DNA of 19,602 nt from Bin80 sp022820435 (GTDB lineage Bacteria; Bacteroidota; Rhodothermia; Rhodothermales; Bin80): positions 1 to 19,602 of the forward strand of contig JAJEFL010000096.1 in the NCBI GenBank assembly GCA_022820435.1. The letters run 5' to 3'. Position numbers and translations under genes: made by a program. How positions within the stretch are numbered: position 1 is the stretch's first letter; each line of letters begins with the position of its first letter. Below, piece by piece: positions 1-7,984 of the stretch. A model generated the notes under the pieces. It made no database searches. It saw only the letters and a list, made by a program, of their open reading frames with translations, and was not told the DNA's origin.

Positions 1-1
1 A

Positions 2-421
2 ACCTTTCCCTTTCCGAAAGGCTGGGAAACACTTCCTGCCCTTGAAGCCGTTGGGGAAGCCTACTACAAGTTTCGGGCGGAACTCATGGTCAATAATAAT
101 GAGGGCATGACGAAAACCTATAATCGCTTCCATAATCCGGAGGAGCACGGCTCGCAATTTGCAGAACTCCGAAAACTCCACGCCGCAATGGACCGCGCCG
201 TCCTGGATGCCTACGGCTGGACAGATATTCCCACTGACTGCGAATTTCTGCTGGATTATGAGATTGATGAAGCAACCTGGGGAAACAAGAAAAAACCGTA
301 TCGCTACCGGTGGCCGGATGATGTGCATGATGAAGTGCTTGCGCGGCTTCTTGCCCTGAACGCCAAATACGCAGAAGAAGAATTGATCGCCGGCAAAACC
401 AAGAACGGATCATCATCATGA
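2..421 (+). CDS. drmMI: DrmMI-type adenine-specific DNA methylase of class 1 DISARM, C-terminal part only
   Basis: This is the last 139 residues of a much longer protein. The frame is open from base 2, so the internal ATG at 86 is not the true start. It reads FPFPKGW, then YYKFRAELM, then NNNEGMTKTYNRFHNPEE, a block that by family knowledge lies near the C-terminus of large Eco57I-like N6-adenine methylases, followed by LRKLHAAMDRAVLDAYGW and CEFLLDYE. In class 1 DISARM this enzyme methylates host DNA so that self can be told from incoming phage DNA. The catalytic methylase motif (NPPY type) must lie upstream and cannot be checked here. The stop TGA overlaps the drmA start as ATGA, which suggests translational coupling. 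The identification rests on the tail sequence plus the drmA-drmB-drmC genes that follow. A related Eco57I-type R-M enzyme is the alternative, but the context makes DrmMI much more likely. Confidence 0.88.
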   Translation, partial: TFPFPKGWETLPALEAVGEAYYKFRAELMVNNNEGMTKTYNRFHNPEEHGSQFAELRKLHAAMDRAVLDAYGWTDIPTDCEFLLDYEIDEATWGNKKKPYRYRWPDDVHDEVLARLLALNAKYAEEELIAGKTKNGSSS

Positions 422-3400
422 ATCCAGAACCAACCTTTGTGTCTAGACACTTCGAGAACAGTGCCTCCGTCAGAGATTATCTGGTCAGAGCACTGCGGCT
501 GGACCTGATCGGCCCCGGCCCGCAGGATGAAGATCTCCTGTATGAACGACTGGAATACGCGCCGTCCAAATGGTACCTGACGGGATTTCTGGTTCCGTCC
601 GGCGCCCCCATTGAGCAGCGGGCACAGGATACCGAAGAAGAACTAGACGAGCCGACTGAACCGGAACACGGTGCCGATGATGCCAATACCCCCGAACGAG
701 GCAGTGGAAAACGCGTCTTTCTGCCCTCCTCCATGGGACTGAGCATACTGGTGGATCCATCCACCCCTCGGCTCAATATTGCACTGACATGGGGAGACTA
801 TAAGCCGGAAGAACCACCGGAAAAAAACAGGGATTCTGCCCGTGGCAGTTCCCATCGCCGCAGCATCAAATCCTGGGCTCGCACACCACGCTCAGAAAAT
901 GTATCCCTTGATCTTGCATCCGCAAAAATCGGTAACCAGATTTCACTTGATGTTCCAGAGAGTAACGGCCTCCAAATCGTCTACCTGATTCGGAAAACAA
1001 CCGTGTACCAGACTGACAAAAAGAAACCGGTTCACGCAATCTCCCTCTTTGCGGTGAATCACCGCCAACCGGCAAAGGATGACAGTCTGCAGGACACTAC
1101 CTTTGCGTTCCAGGTTAGCCTGTCGGTCACCGCGGACCTCCCCTTTATTCCTCGATATGATCCGCGGGGACTTGAGAGTGATGACTGGGATGATCGCCTT
1201 GCAGATCTGCATTACCGGGATGCAGCTGAATATGCCGTCGGTCATAATGTATCGGTTCGCACAGAAACCACAGATGACCACTGCAATCAGGTATACACCG
1301 AATGGATGCCGCAAGCGGCCGTGGAACGTGTAGAGCCGTCACAAATTCCCAATGTAGAATTCGGAATGGAGGCACTCGGCAATCTGCAAAGTGGAGCAGC
1401 GGCGCAGCAGGCATTAAATCCGCTCGTTGAAATGTATCGGCACTGGATTGAGGGCCAGAAAACCGATGCACAAAATTTTTCTGGCCGCCGCCGTGAAGTT
1501 GCAAAGGAGTTGGTCAGGCGGGCAGGATCCGCGGCGAATCGTATTCAGGAGGGAATCAATCTGTTAACAGATCCCCTCTTCCTGGAAACATTCTGTATTG
1601 CAAACAGGGCCATGGCCGCCGCAGCCCGGCGACGGTTTGCGCAGGAAAGGAATTTGCCCCCCGACGAAGTGGATGCGCCCGCATGGCGGCCCTTTCAACT
1701 TGCTTACATTCTGATGAATCTCCGCGGCGTAGCAAAACCAACACATATTGAGCGCGAAACCGTTGATCTTTTATTTTTTCCAACTGGAGGTGGCAAAACA
1801 GAGGCCTATCTTGGTTTAGCCGCATTCACACTTGTTCTGAGACGGTTGCGTAACCCAGAACCGCATGGTTACAGAGGCCTGTCCGTGCTCATGCGCTATA
1901 CGCTCAGACTGCTAACGCTTGACCAACTCGGTCGCGGTGCAGCTTTGATCTGTGCACTTGAACTGGAGCGTGAGCGAATACCAGAGCGACTTGGAACCTG
2001 GCCATTCGAGATTGCACTCTGGGTGGGGAGTGCCGCAACCCCCAATTATATGGGAAAAAAGGGAGACTCCTCTAAACATACGGCGCGTGCCAAAACTTTA
2101 AGATTTAAGGGAAACAGCAAACAGGATCCGCCGCTACCTTTGGATCGCTGCCCCTGGTGTGGGGAAAAGTTTGGGAAAAATTCCTTCCATCTGCATCCCG
2201 ATTCCGATACTCCAGCGAATCTGCATGTCTACTGTGTAAAGCGAAATTGCGATTTTTCCGGAGAACGTCATCTGCCCATCGTCGCAGTGGACGAACCCAT
2301 CTATGAGCGCCTGCCTGCCTTCATGATTGCAACCGTAGATAAGTTTGCCGCCATGCCCTGGACGGGGGACACTGCAAGGTTTTTTCGGGGGATGGATCCA
2401 AATAATCCCCGGCCGCCGGATCTCATCATTCAAGATGAACTGCATCTTATCTCAGGACCCCTGGGAACCATGGTTGGACTGTATGAGACGGCGATTGACC
2501 ACCTCTGCCAAACCCGTATTGACGGGAATGCGATACGACCAAAGATCATTGCATCCACGGCGACGGTTCGCCTGGCTCAGAAGCAGATCCGCGCTTTGTT
2601 CGGAAGAAAGACCGTGGAAGTTTTCCCGCCGCCGGGCATTGACCGGCGGGATTCATTCTTTGCAGAACAGGTGCCGAAAACCCAGAAGAACCCAAGGATT
2701 TACCTCGGGATTACCGCACAGGGACGCGGACCAAAGGTGGTCTTTTTGCGGAGCATGATTACGCTCATGGCGGCCACTCAATTCGCCTGGAATACTGCTA
2801 TGGGATCGGACGTATCCAATCCCGCTGATCCCTATATGACCGCAGTAACATACTTCAACGCCTTGCGGGAACTGGGAAGTGCACGCCGCATCACTGAGGA
2901 TGAGATCCGATCCCGCCTGCTCAAATATGCAGATCGCAAGCGCATTGACAGTTCCTCGGGCCTTTTTGCCAATCGGAAAATCGGGTTTGAGCCCGTGGAA
3001 CTGACATCCCGTGTAAGCACGGCTTTGGTGGCCGAGGCCAAACGAAAACTTTCCCTTGGTTTTACTGAAAGAGATTGTGTGGATGTAGCATTGGCGACCA
3101 ATATGATCTCGGTTGGGCTGGACATCACAAGACTTGGCCTCATGGTAGTATCCGGCCAACCGAAAACCACATCCGAATATATTCAGGCAACCAGTCGAGT
3201 CGGACGAGACTCTGAACGCCCTGGATTGGTGGTGACACTATTAAACGTTCACAGACCCCGTGACCGATCCCATTATGAACATTTCTCAGCCTGGCATGAG
3301 TCCTTCTATCGTGGTGTGGAAGTAACGAGTGTAACCCCGTTCTCTCCGCGTGCACTGGACCGGGGGCTCGCCGCAGTCACGGTTGCTCTGGCAAGACTGG

Positions 3401-3792
3401 GGATCCATGAGCTGACCCCAATGCTGGAAGCCAGTAAGATTGAAAACTTCAGCGAACCAACATCAGAACTTACCCACGCGGTGGGGGACCGGGCTCGTAA
3501 TCATTCCGAAAAATACGCCGAAGATATGATTGACCATATCCGAAGTCGCGTCCAGAGTCTTATTGACGACTGGGCTTCCCTTGCCCATAAAGCAGGGCAA
3601 GATGGTGTGACATTTGGCTACGCACGTCAGGGCAAAGGAGTCAATACGCCTCTTTTGCGTGAAATGATTGACCCAGCCCGTGATCAACTGAACCAGAAAC
3701 AGCTTCAATTCCGCGCACCCCGATCTTTGCGTGATGTAGAGCCGGGGGTTCTTCTCGCAATTAAAAACCCTGACGGACGCAGGATTCAATAA
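418..3792 (+). CDS. drmA: DISARM anti-phage system helicase DrmA
   Basis: A 1124-residue superfamily 2 helicase-like protein, within the size known for DrmA. The N-terminal ~430 residues include the DLIGPGP and PSKWYLTGFLVPSG blocks. Walker A is PTGGGKT at 455-461, motif II is DELH at 673-676, motif III is ASTAT at 712-716, and motif VI is QATSRVGR at 923-930, preceded by a motif V-like MISVGLDI. Between motifs I and II lies a likely zinc ribbon with C578-x2-C581 and C606-x4-C611. By family knowledge DrmA forms a complex with DrmB that engages incoming DNA, blocking phage without the classical cleavage of a restriction enzyme. The ATG at 418 overlaps the drmMI stop and drmB starts 2 nt after the TAA. 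All core helicase motifs look intact, so the protein is probably functional. Confidence 0.95.
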   Translation: MNPEPTFVSRHFENSASVRDYLVRALRLDLIGPGPQDEDLLYERLEYAPSKWYLTGFLVPSGAPIEQRAQDTEEELDEPTEPEHGADDANTPERGSGKRVFLPSSMGLSILVDPSTPRLNIALTWGDYKPEEPPEKNRDSARGSSHRRSIKSWARTPRSENVSLDLASAKIGNQISLDVPESNGLQIVYLIRKTTVYQTDKKKPVHAISLFAVNHRQPAKDDSLQDTTFAFQVSLSVTADLPFIPRYDPRGLESDDWDDRLADLHYRDAAEYAVGHNVSVRTETTDDHCNQVYTEWMPQAAVERVEPSQIPNVEFGMEALGNLQSGAAAQQALNPLVEMYRHWIEGQKTDAQNFSGRRREVAKELVRRAGSAANRIQEGINLLTDPLFLETFCIANRAMAAAARRRFAQERNLPPDEVDAPAWRPFQLAYILMNLRGVAKPTHIERETVDLLFFPTGGGKTEAYLGLAAFTLVLRRLRNPEPHGYRGLSVLMRYTLRLLTLDQLGRGAALICALELERERIPERLGTWPFEIALWVGSAATPNYMGKKGDSSKHTARAKTLRFKGNSKQDPPLPLDRCPWCGEKFGKNSFHLHPDSDTPANLHVYCVKRNCDFSGERHLPIVAVDEPIYERLPAFMIATVDKFAAMPWTGDTARFFRGMDPNNPRPPDLIIQDELHLISGPLGTMVGLYETAIDHLCQTRIDGNAIRPKIIASTATVRLAQKQIRALFGRKTVEVFPPPGIDRRDSFFAEQVPKTQKNPRIYLGITAQGRGPKVVFLRSMITLMAATQFAWNTAMGSDVSNPADPYMTAVTYFNALRELGSARRITEDEIRSRLLKYADRKRIDSSSGLFANRKIGFEPVELTSRVSTALVAEAKRKLSLGFTERDCVDVALATNMISVGLDITRLGLMVVSGQPKTTSEYIQATSRVGRDSERPGLVVTLLNVHRPRDRSHYEHFSAWHESFYRGVEVTSVTPFSPRALDRGLAAVTVALARLGIHELTPMLEASKIENFSEPTSELTHAVGDRARNHSEKYAEDMIDHIRSRVQSLIDDWASLAHKAGQDGVTFGYARQGKGVNTPLLREMIDPARDQLNQKQLQFRAPRSLRDVEPGVLLAIKNPDGRRIQ

Positions 3793-3794
3793 TA

Positions 3795-5594
3795 ATGCCC
3801 GACAATATTCTTCGTCAAAGTCAACTCATCACCACATATGGACCGGGCGCTATGATTGATCTGCCTGATCGGTCTGTGATCATTTCCGGGCTGGACGATT
3901 GGTCGTACAGAGGAGGGGACCGGATTGAGGAGTCCCGGCTGACAGCCAAGCTCAGGGGGCTTTTGAATGTTCCTTCACTGGATCTGCGGACACCGCCGAG
4001 TCACGAAGAAGGAAAGAGGAGAACTTCCCCCGTCGGTGCGTACATTTTTCCGCGCTGGTTCATCGTGAAAGATCCCATTTCCTCCCCTGTTAATCCCCAG
4101 TGGAGACGACAAAGACTGGTAGAATGGTCTCATTTAGACCGATACCGTTTTCTGGACGATGACGGAAAACGGAAAAATGTAGTCCCTGTCCGTTTTGTGA
4201 GCGGTTGTCGTCGGGGCTGTGTCGACGATTTGGACTGGCGCAGACTTGTGCATCAGAGAGATACAACATGTCGCCGTCCGCTCTGGCTGGAGGAACGCGG
4301 AACCGGTGCAGGGATCGCCGACATCTTCATTGTATGCGATTGCGGCAAAGAACGCTCACTCTATGAGGCCTCAGGGCCTAAATCGGGTGTACTCGGCAGA
4401 TGTAAGGGAAAAAGGCCCTGGATTGGACCATATGCAAGAGAGAGATGCAACGAAAACAATCGCCTGCTGGTGCGAACGGCGAGCAATGCCTATTTCTCGC
4501 AAACCATGAATGTCATCTCTTTACCAGAATATGATTCTGGGCTGGCATCCACCGTTGCCGAACATTTCAAGCCTTTAGACACACTGGCATCTGTGGAAAT
4601 GCTTGCCGATTTCCGAAGGAACTCAGACCTGAATACCGTCTTTGAGGGCTTTGACGATCAGGATGTACTCGACGAATACCGTAGACAGAAGGGAGGCCGC
4701 GAACATGAAGATGTGCCCGTCAAAGCTGCCGAATTTAAGGTGCTCAATAAAGGCACAGAATTTATTGGCGAGAACGATCCTCATTCAAAATTTTATGCCG
4801 AGACCCTGCCTCATAGAAACTGGAATTCCGAAACCCATTCCTTTTCCGCCCTCATTGATAAAGTGGTGCTGGTTCACCGCCTCCGTGAAGTGGTTGCCCT
4901 TCTTGGCTTCACGAGATTTGAGGCAGTCACACCTGACAAAGATGGAGAATTGGATCTTGATGTCCGTAGAGCCTCTCTTGCCGAAGAAATCAGATGGCTG
5001 CCTGCCATTGAAAATCGTGGGGAAGGTGTTTTTCTGTCATTCAAAATTGACGAGATCAACCATTGGCTTAAGCGCCCCGGCACTGAGAAGCGCGGACAGG
5101 AACTTCTGAACGGGTACTGCACATGGGCGGAAGAGCGAAAACGTTCCGAAGAAGATTTTCCTGGCATACCCTATATCATGCTGCACTCACTCTCGCATAT
5201 GCTCATGAATGCTATTTCACTTGAATGCGGTTACCCCGCCAGTGCACTGCGTGAGCGGGTTTATGCGGGGGATGGAGGCTACGGGATTCTAATCTATACT
5301 GGCTCATCTGACTCCGAGGGAACATTGGGTGGACTGATTGAAGCCGGAAGACGGCTTCCGCGACACATGGAGCGGGCCCTGAAAGATGGTGTACTATGTT
5401 CGAATGATCCTGTGTGCGCCGATCATTCCCCCAATGATGTACTTGAAGGTCGCGAATTACAGGGAGCTGCCTGTCATGGCTGCCTCCTGATTGCAGAAAC
5501 CAGTTGTGAGCAGCGCAATAATTTTCTTGATCGCGCACTTGTCGTTCCAACAATTGCCACGCAGAATGCTGCCTTCTTTGAACCTCCAGAGTAA
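3795..5594 (+). CDS. drmB: DISARM protein DrmB (DUF1998 family)
   Basis: A 599-residue protein whose N-terminus (RQSQLITTYGPGAMIDLPD) is characteristic of DrmB. The C-terminal DUF1998 region starts near residue 455 (PYIMLHSLSHMLMNA), runs through GDGGYGILIYTGSSDSEGTLGGL, and ends with a cysteine cluster: C535, C541, C560 and C563 (CHGC), and C571. A second set of cysteines in the middle (CRRGC, CDCG) probably binds another metal. DUF1998 proteins are known partners of SF2 helicases; in DISARM, DrmB pairs with DrmA in the DNA-sensing core. The ATG lies 2 nt after the drmA stop and the gene ends 2 nt before drmC, so translation is probably coupled. Length and cysteine pattern are complete, with no sign of decay. 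Confidence 0.94.
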   Translation: MPDNILRQSQLITTYGPGAMIDLPDRSVIISGLDDWSYRGGDRIEESRLTAKLRGLLNVPSLDLRTPPSHEEGKRRTSPVGAYIFPRWFIVKDPISSPVNPQWRRQRLVEWSHLDRYRFLDDDGKRKNVVPVRFVSGCRRGCVDDLDWRRLVHQRDTTCRRPLWLEERGTGAGIADIFIVCDCGKERSLYEASGPKSGVLGRCKGKRPWIGPYARERCNENNRLLVRTASNAYFSQTMNVISLPEYDSGLASTVAEHFKPLDTLASVEMLADFRRNSDLNTVFEGFDDQDVLDEYRRQKGGREHEDVPVKAAEFKVLNKGTEFIGENDPHSKFYAETLPHRNWNSETHSFSALIDKVVLVHRLREVVALLGFTRFEAVTPDKDGELDLDVRRASLAEEIRWLPAIENRGEGVFLSFKIDEINHWLKRPGTEKRGQELLNGYCTWAEERKRSEEDFPGIPYIMLHSLSHMLMNAISLECGYPASALRERVYAGDGGYGILIYTGSSDSEGTLGGLIEAGRRLPRHMERALKDGVLCSNDPVCADHSPNDVLEGRELQGAACHGCLLIAETSCEQRNNFLDRALVVPTIATQNAAFFEPPE

Positions 5595-5596
5595 TC

Positions 5597-6400
5597 ATGT
5601 TTGATGGACTGGCTTCACTTGGTCGAAAAGAACTGTTCCGACTCGCAGAACTTCTGGTCGAAGATCCATCATCACCGCCTCTGACCGAACTGGCACTGCG
5701 AAATCACCTGAGTCAGGATCATGCATCGGAAGTCGCAAAATGCATGGAGAACTTGCTTCAGCAAGACATGTCACCTGCCCATATTGCCCTGTTGCTCCGT
5801 GCCTTTGCTGCCGGCATTGAGAGTGTCTGTGATATCCCGCCGCCGATTGAGGTCGTTGTAACGGGCCCTGATGCTACAACCAGTGCCCGTGACACCGCGG
5901 TGGTCGTTCGACAGATGTTCCGAAAGGTGCAAAAACGGGTTTTCGCCGCGGGGTTTGCAATTCATCAGGGAAAAGCCGTCTTCCAGACACTTGGAGAGCG
6001 TCTGGATAATGACCAGACTCTGGAAGCAATACTCTGCCTCAATATTGAACGCAGACACGGGGATACAACTCTCAGTCAAGACATTATCCGACGTTTTGCG
6101 CACGACTTTGTGTGCAGTGCATGGCCTGGAACGCGGTTGCCCAAGGTATACTATGATCCTCGCTCTCTGGCCCCTTCAGGAAAAACGGTCACATCAATGC
6201 ATGCAAAATGTATTGTGGTTGATCGTAAGGAAGCGTTCGTGACCTCGGCAAATTTCACCGAGGCAGCTCAGGAACGAAACATTGAACTTGGGCTTCTGGT
6301 CAACTCTCCCATAATTGCATGCAGGATTGAAAATCATTTTGAAACCTTGATACGAAACCGTTCACTGCAAAGACTGGCATTTCCCGATCAGGTTGAATGA
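5597..6400 (+). CDS. drmC: DISARM protein DrmC (phospholipase D-fold)
   Basis: A 267-residue protein with one clear PLD catalytic motif of the HxKx4D type: H202, K204 and D209, followed by TSANFTEAAQERNIELG, the typical second half of a PLD motif with conserved S, N and E. The first ~85 residues are helical and unlike PLD, as in known DrmC proteins. Only one HKD motif is present, so if enzymatic it would act as a dimer, as in Nuc-type nucleases. By family knowledge DrmC is the third core DISARM gene, although published work found it less essential than DrmA and DrmB. It starts 2 nt after drmB and is the last intact gene of the operon; the plus-strand frame beyond it is a broken small ORF. Confidence 0.93.
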   Translation: MFDGLASLGRKELFRLAELLVEDPSSPPLTELALRNHLSQDHASEVAKCMENLLQQDMSPAHIALLLRAFAAGIESVCDIPPPIEVVVTGPDATTSARDTAVVVRQMFRKVQKRVFAAGFAIHQGKAVFQTLGERLDNDQTLEAILCLNIERRHGDTTLSQDIIRRFAHDFVCSAWPGTRLPKVYYDPRSLAPSGKTVTSMHAKCIVVDRKEAFVTSANFTEAAQERNIELGLLVNSPIIACRIENHFETLIRNRSLQRLAFPDQVE

Positions 6401-6408
6401 ATTACTGA

Positions 6409-6582
6409 AAATTAGATCTGCGGGCAGATGTGTCCTTTTTAGTGACCGGGCGGACTGGACAGGACGAAGCGCTCTGCCCATCATGTGCCGCAGATATTGA
6501 CCTTGATGCGGATACTGACCGCACTTATTGAGCCATCACAGTCTACTGTGCACGTTGCAGGATGCTGATCCTGCTGGTGTAG
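6409..6582 (+). pseudogene. Broken small zinc-ribbon ORF directly after drmC
   Basis: The frame is open from 6409 to a TAG at 6580-6582 except for one TGA at 6529-6531. On the 5' side of the TGA it reads TGQDEALCPSCAADIDLD; on the 3' side it reads AITVYCARCRMLILLV. The paired CPSC and YCARC motifs look like a four-cysteine zinc ribbon of about 50 residues. There is no convincing start codon with a Shine-Dalgarno; GTG at 6430 is possible. The reading is that this was a small zinc-ribbon protein gene, now interrupted by a nonsense codon. It ends where the duplicated block begins. The function of the intact form is unknown. The call rests on the cysteine spacing and the acidic linker alone. Confidence 0.45.
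6416..6440 (+). terminator. Weak candidate terminator after drmC
   Basis: A 5-bp stem ATCTG/CAGAT with a CGGG loop (6416-6429) is followed six bases later by five T residues (6436-6440). It sits 16 nt after the drmC stop, where an operon terminator would be expected. The stem is short and the T tract is displaced, so this is only a candidate. Confidence 0.22.
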
Positions 6583-6584
6583 TT

Positions 6585-6850
6585 TACCATTAATTCTTTC
6601 ACGGTACTTTCAGACTGATTTCAGAATTTCATCCGCAGATTTTGTCTGGATCAATGGTTGGGAATCCTTATTGTGGAGGTCGGAGTAATCCTTGATTACG
6701 TTTTCCAGTCCTCTGGTACTTCGGTTCGTTCTACTTCGTATCTGATCTTAGGGAATGGTGGCAAACCGGCGTTCAGTGAAATTTAGACAGAAAGAACTCG
6801 TGGGCGTAAGATGGAAATGAAAACATTTACGGCGAACATATCGTAACTGA
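6585..6850 (-). pseudogene. IS630-family transposase C-terminal remnant (copy 1)
   Basis: Read on the minus strand, the frame gives HFHLTPTSSF, then TERRFATIP, a stop, then RGLENVIKDYSDLHNKDSQP and SADEILKSV, another stop, and YRERINGKL. This follows the order of the C-terminal end of IS630-family DDE transposases, where a TPTSSSWLN-type motif with the catalytic glutamate precedes a helical tail with a HNxDPxPFxW-type motif. Two in-frame stops and the absence of the N-terminal two thirds show it is dead. The same scrap, with different lesions, is present in copy 2, so the insertion predates the duplication. No terminal inverted repeats were recognised. Confidence 0.7.
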
Positions 6851-6889
6851 GAAGGAAGATGCAAACAGCGACTATGTCCATGACCCAGA

Positions 6890-6990
6890 ACAGGAACGAT
6901 TCCCGTATCGGGGGATATACACTAACCGTACATCGTCACACTTCGCCCAGCAGAACATTCCTATTGGACGGGACAGAACATGGAAATCTC
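6890..6990 (-). repeat. Decayed piece of a four-times-repeated small-ORF segment (A1)
   Basis: This contains the 21-base motif at 6927-6947 (CGTACAT, then CACTTCGCC) that recurs at 7870, 8326 and 9203. On the minus strand it reads GEV, a stop, then RCTV, matching GEVLQCTVD in the better-preserved segment near 7870-7890. It is probably an older, non-coding duplicate of that small ORF. Confidence 0.4.
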
Positions 6991-7066
6991 CCCTTCAGCA
7001 CAGAACCTGTAGAGTTGACACACCGCGCGGGAGGCGGCCCAGAACAGAGAATTTCAACAGTAAGGA

Positions 7067-7585
7067 TTAGCCGGCGGCGACAAATGTGCCATATGCCAGA
7101 ATGAACATGAGTACACCGCCAACACCTGCAATCAGCCAGATCAGGAGTTGATACCGGCTGTCCAGAAGTTTGCCGAGCGCCGCCAGTTGTGCCTGATTGG
7201 ATTCCGACTGTGCCTGATTGGATTCCGACTGTGCCTGATTGGATTCCGACTGTGCCTGCATAATTTTTCCAAGGGCATCTAATTGTGCCTGATTCGACTC
7301 GGACAGAGCGGCGATCTGTGCATGATTCGACTCGGACAGAGCGGCGATCTGTGCATGATTCGACTCGGACAGAGCGGCAATCTGTGCCTGATTCGACTCG
7401 GACAGTGCAGCGATCTGCGCCTGTACAGCGTCCAGTTTTGCACCGAACTGTGCGACAATATTGTTTCCAGCCATGTTCATGATCTCATTACTCAGTTCGT
7501 TGGTTTCGGTTGCGCTGAGCCCCTTGTTATGTTGCTTCCTCAGCAGTTCGAAAAGTCGGTTCGTGTCCGTTGATGGTTCAAACAT
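7067..7585 (-). CDS. Coiled-coil protein with C-terminal membrane anchor (long paralogue)
   Basis: A 172-residue protein. Residues 1-50 (MFEPSTDTNRLFELL, then NELSNEIMNMAG) form a predicted helical head. From about residue 55 a coiled coil is built from four near-identical 11-residue units of the form AQIAALSESNQ, a degenerate fifth (AQLDALGKIM), then three 7-residue units (AQSESNQ). The last ~28 residues (LLIWLIAGVGGVLMFILAYG) form one transmembrane helix. There is no signal peptide, so it is probably a tail-anchored inner-membrane protein with a cytoplasmic rod. The layout resembles DUF1640-type helical-head/coiled-coil/TM proteins, but family membership is not established. The ATG at 7585 is the first after an in-frame stop three codons upstream; no Shine-Dalgarno is close to it. 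The function is unknown. A near-identical paralogue lies at 8467-8919. Confidence 0.75.
   Translation of the reverse strand: MFEPSTDTNRLFELLRKQHNKGLSATETNELSNEIMNMAGNNIVAQFGAKLDAVQAQIAALSESNQAQIAALSESNHAQIAALSESNHAQIAALSESNQAQLDALGKIMQAQSESNQAQSESNQAQSESNQAQLAALGKLLDSRYQLLIWLIAGVGGVLMFILAYGTFVAAG
7191..7253 (-). repeat. Three 21-nt repeats encoding heptads (AQSESNQ)
   Basis: Three perfect head-to-tail 21-nt units inside the long coiled-coil gene. Each encodes one 7-residue period. The same number is present in the paralogue. Confidence 0.9.
7284..7415 (-). repeat. Four 33-nt repeats encoding hendecads
   Basis: Four near-perfect 33-nt units, each encoding an 11-residue AQIAALSESN(Q/H) period. 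The paralogue at 8684-8749 has only two. Length therefore changes in whole coiled-coil periods, preserving frame and helical register. Confidence 0.9.
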
Positions 7586-7764
7586 GCTAAATTAAACAAG
7601 GTTTGTTGATTTTGGTTTCCTTCGTTCTCCTTTCCGTAAACTAGAAACGTCACTTACGATCTCAGCATTCACACAGGTGTCGGCGTGCATCTCCGCTCAA
7701 GTATAATCTTCAAGCAGTCCGAGTTGCTTAAATGCGGCTTCGGTTTCTCCAGTTCCCGCTTTGA

Positions 7765-7950
7765 TTATTCCTCTTTCATTCCTAGAAATACCCGCCGAAT
7801 CAACCATTCGAATCCCAGCCCCTCCTGTTCTGCGAGCGTCTTGGAATGGTGCCAGTCCCCCCGGTCAACCGTACATTGTAACACTTCGCCACCTCCTTCT
7901 ATTCGGGGCAGAATGTTCGGATTCCCGTCCACCAAGCCGTTTTGCCCGTG
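7765..7950 (-). pseudogene. Possible small glycine-rich ORF, start lost (C1)
   Basis: On the minus strand an open frame ends at TAA (7765-7767). It reads NGLVDGNPNILPRIEGGGEV, then LQCTVDRGDWHHSKTLAEQE, then GFEWLIRRVFLGMKEE. The composition looks like real coding sequence. The homologous frame in copy 2 keeps the tail LAEQEGLEFGGLIRSALQGMKEE-like pattern, but with a stop and two 1-nt indels. The frame stays open into the IS630 remnant (about 8026), yet it has no plausible start and crosses the duplication junction. It is most likely the 3' end of a small gene whose 5' end was lost. I do not recognise the family. Confidence 0.35.
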
Positions 7951-7984
7951 GCCACCATTGCCTCCACAACTGCCATCTAATGTA

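Larger units (their letters stand above)
6583..7950. repeat. Tandem duplication, copy 1
   Basis: This segment is homologous to 7979-9281 in the same orientation. It contains, from low to high coordinate, an IS630-type transposase scrap, the minus-strand coiled-coil gene, and a decayed small ORF. Offsets confirm the match: a 21-base motif at 6927 recurs at 8326 (offset 1399), while the one at 7870 recurs at 9203 (offset 1333). The 66-nt difference equals two 33-nt repeats lost or gained in the gene. By manual count the outer flank (about 6640-6790) differs at roughly 25 of 150 positions, mostly transitions. The stretch from about 6890 through the gene 5' end differs far less. Boundaries are estimated by eye. 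Confidence 0.85.

Noticed and set aside
6529..6531. In-frame TGA in the zinc-ribbon frame as a selenocysteine codon
   Set aside because: The position is not at a cysteine of either CxxC motif, no SECIS-like hairpin was recognised after it, and the frame lacks a start; a nonsense mutation is simpler.
7191..7415. The regular repeats as a CRISPR array
   Set aside because: Units are head to tail without unique spacers and encode in-frame coiled-coil periods; no cas genes are present.
7283..7573. Plus-strand frames with repeated MCLIRLGQSGDL or DSTRTERRS units
   Set aside because: They are the mirror of the minus-strand 33-nt repeats; the minus-strand frame has a sensible head, coiled coil and membrane helix conserved in both paralogues.
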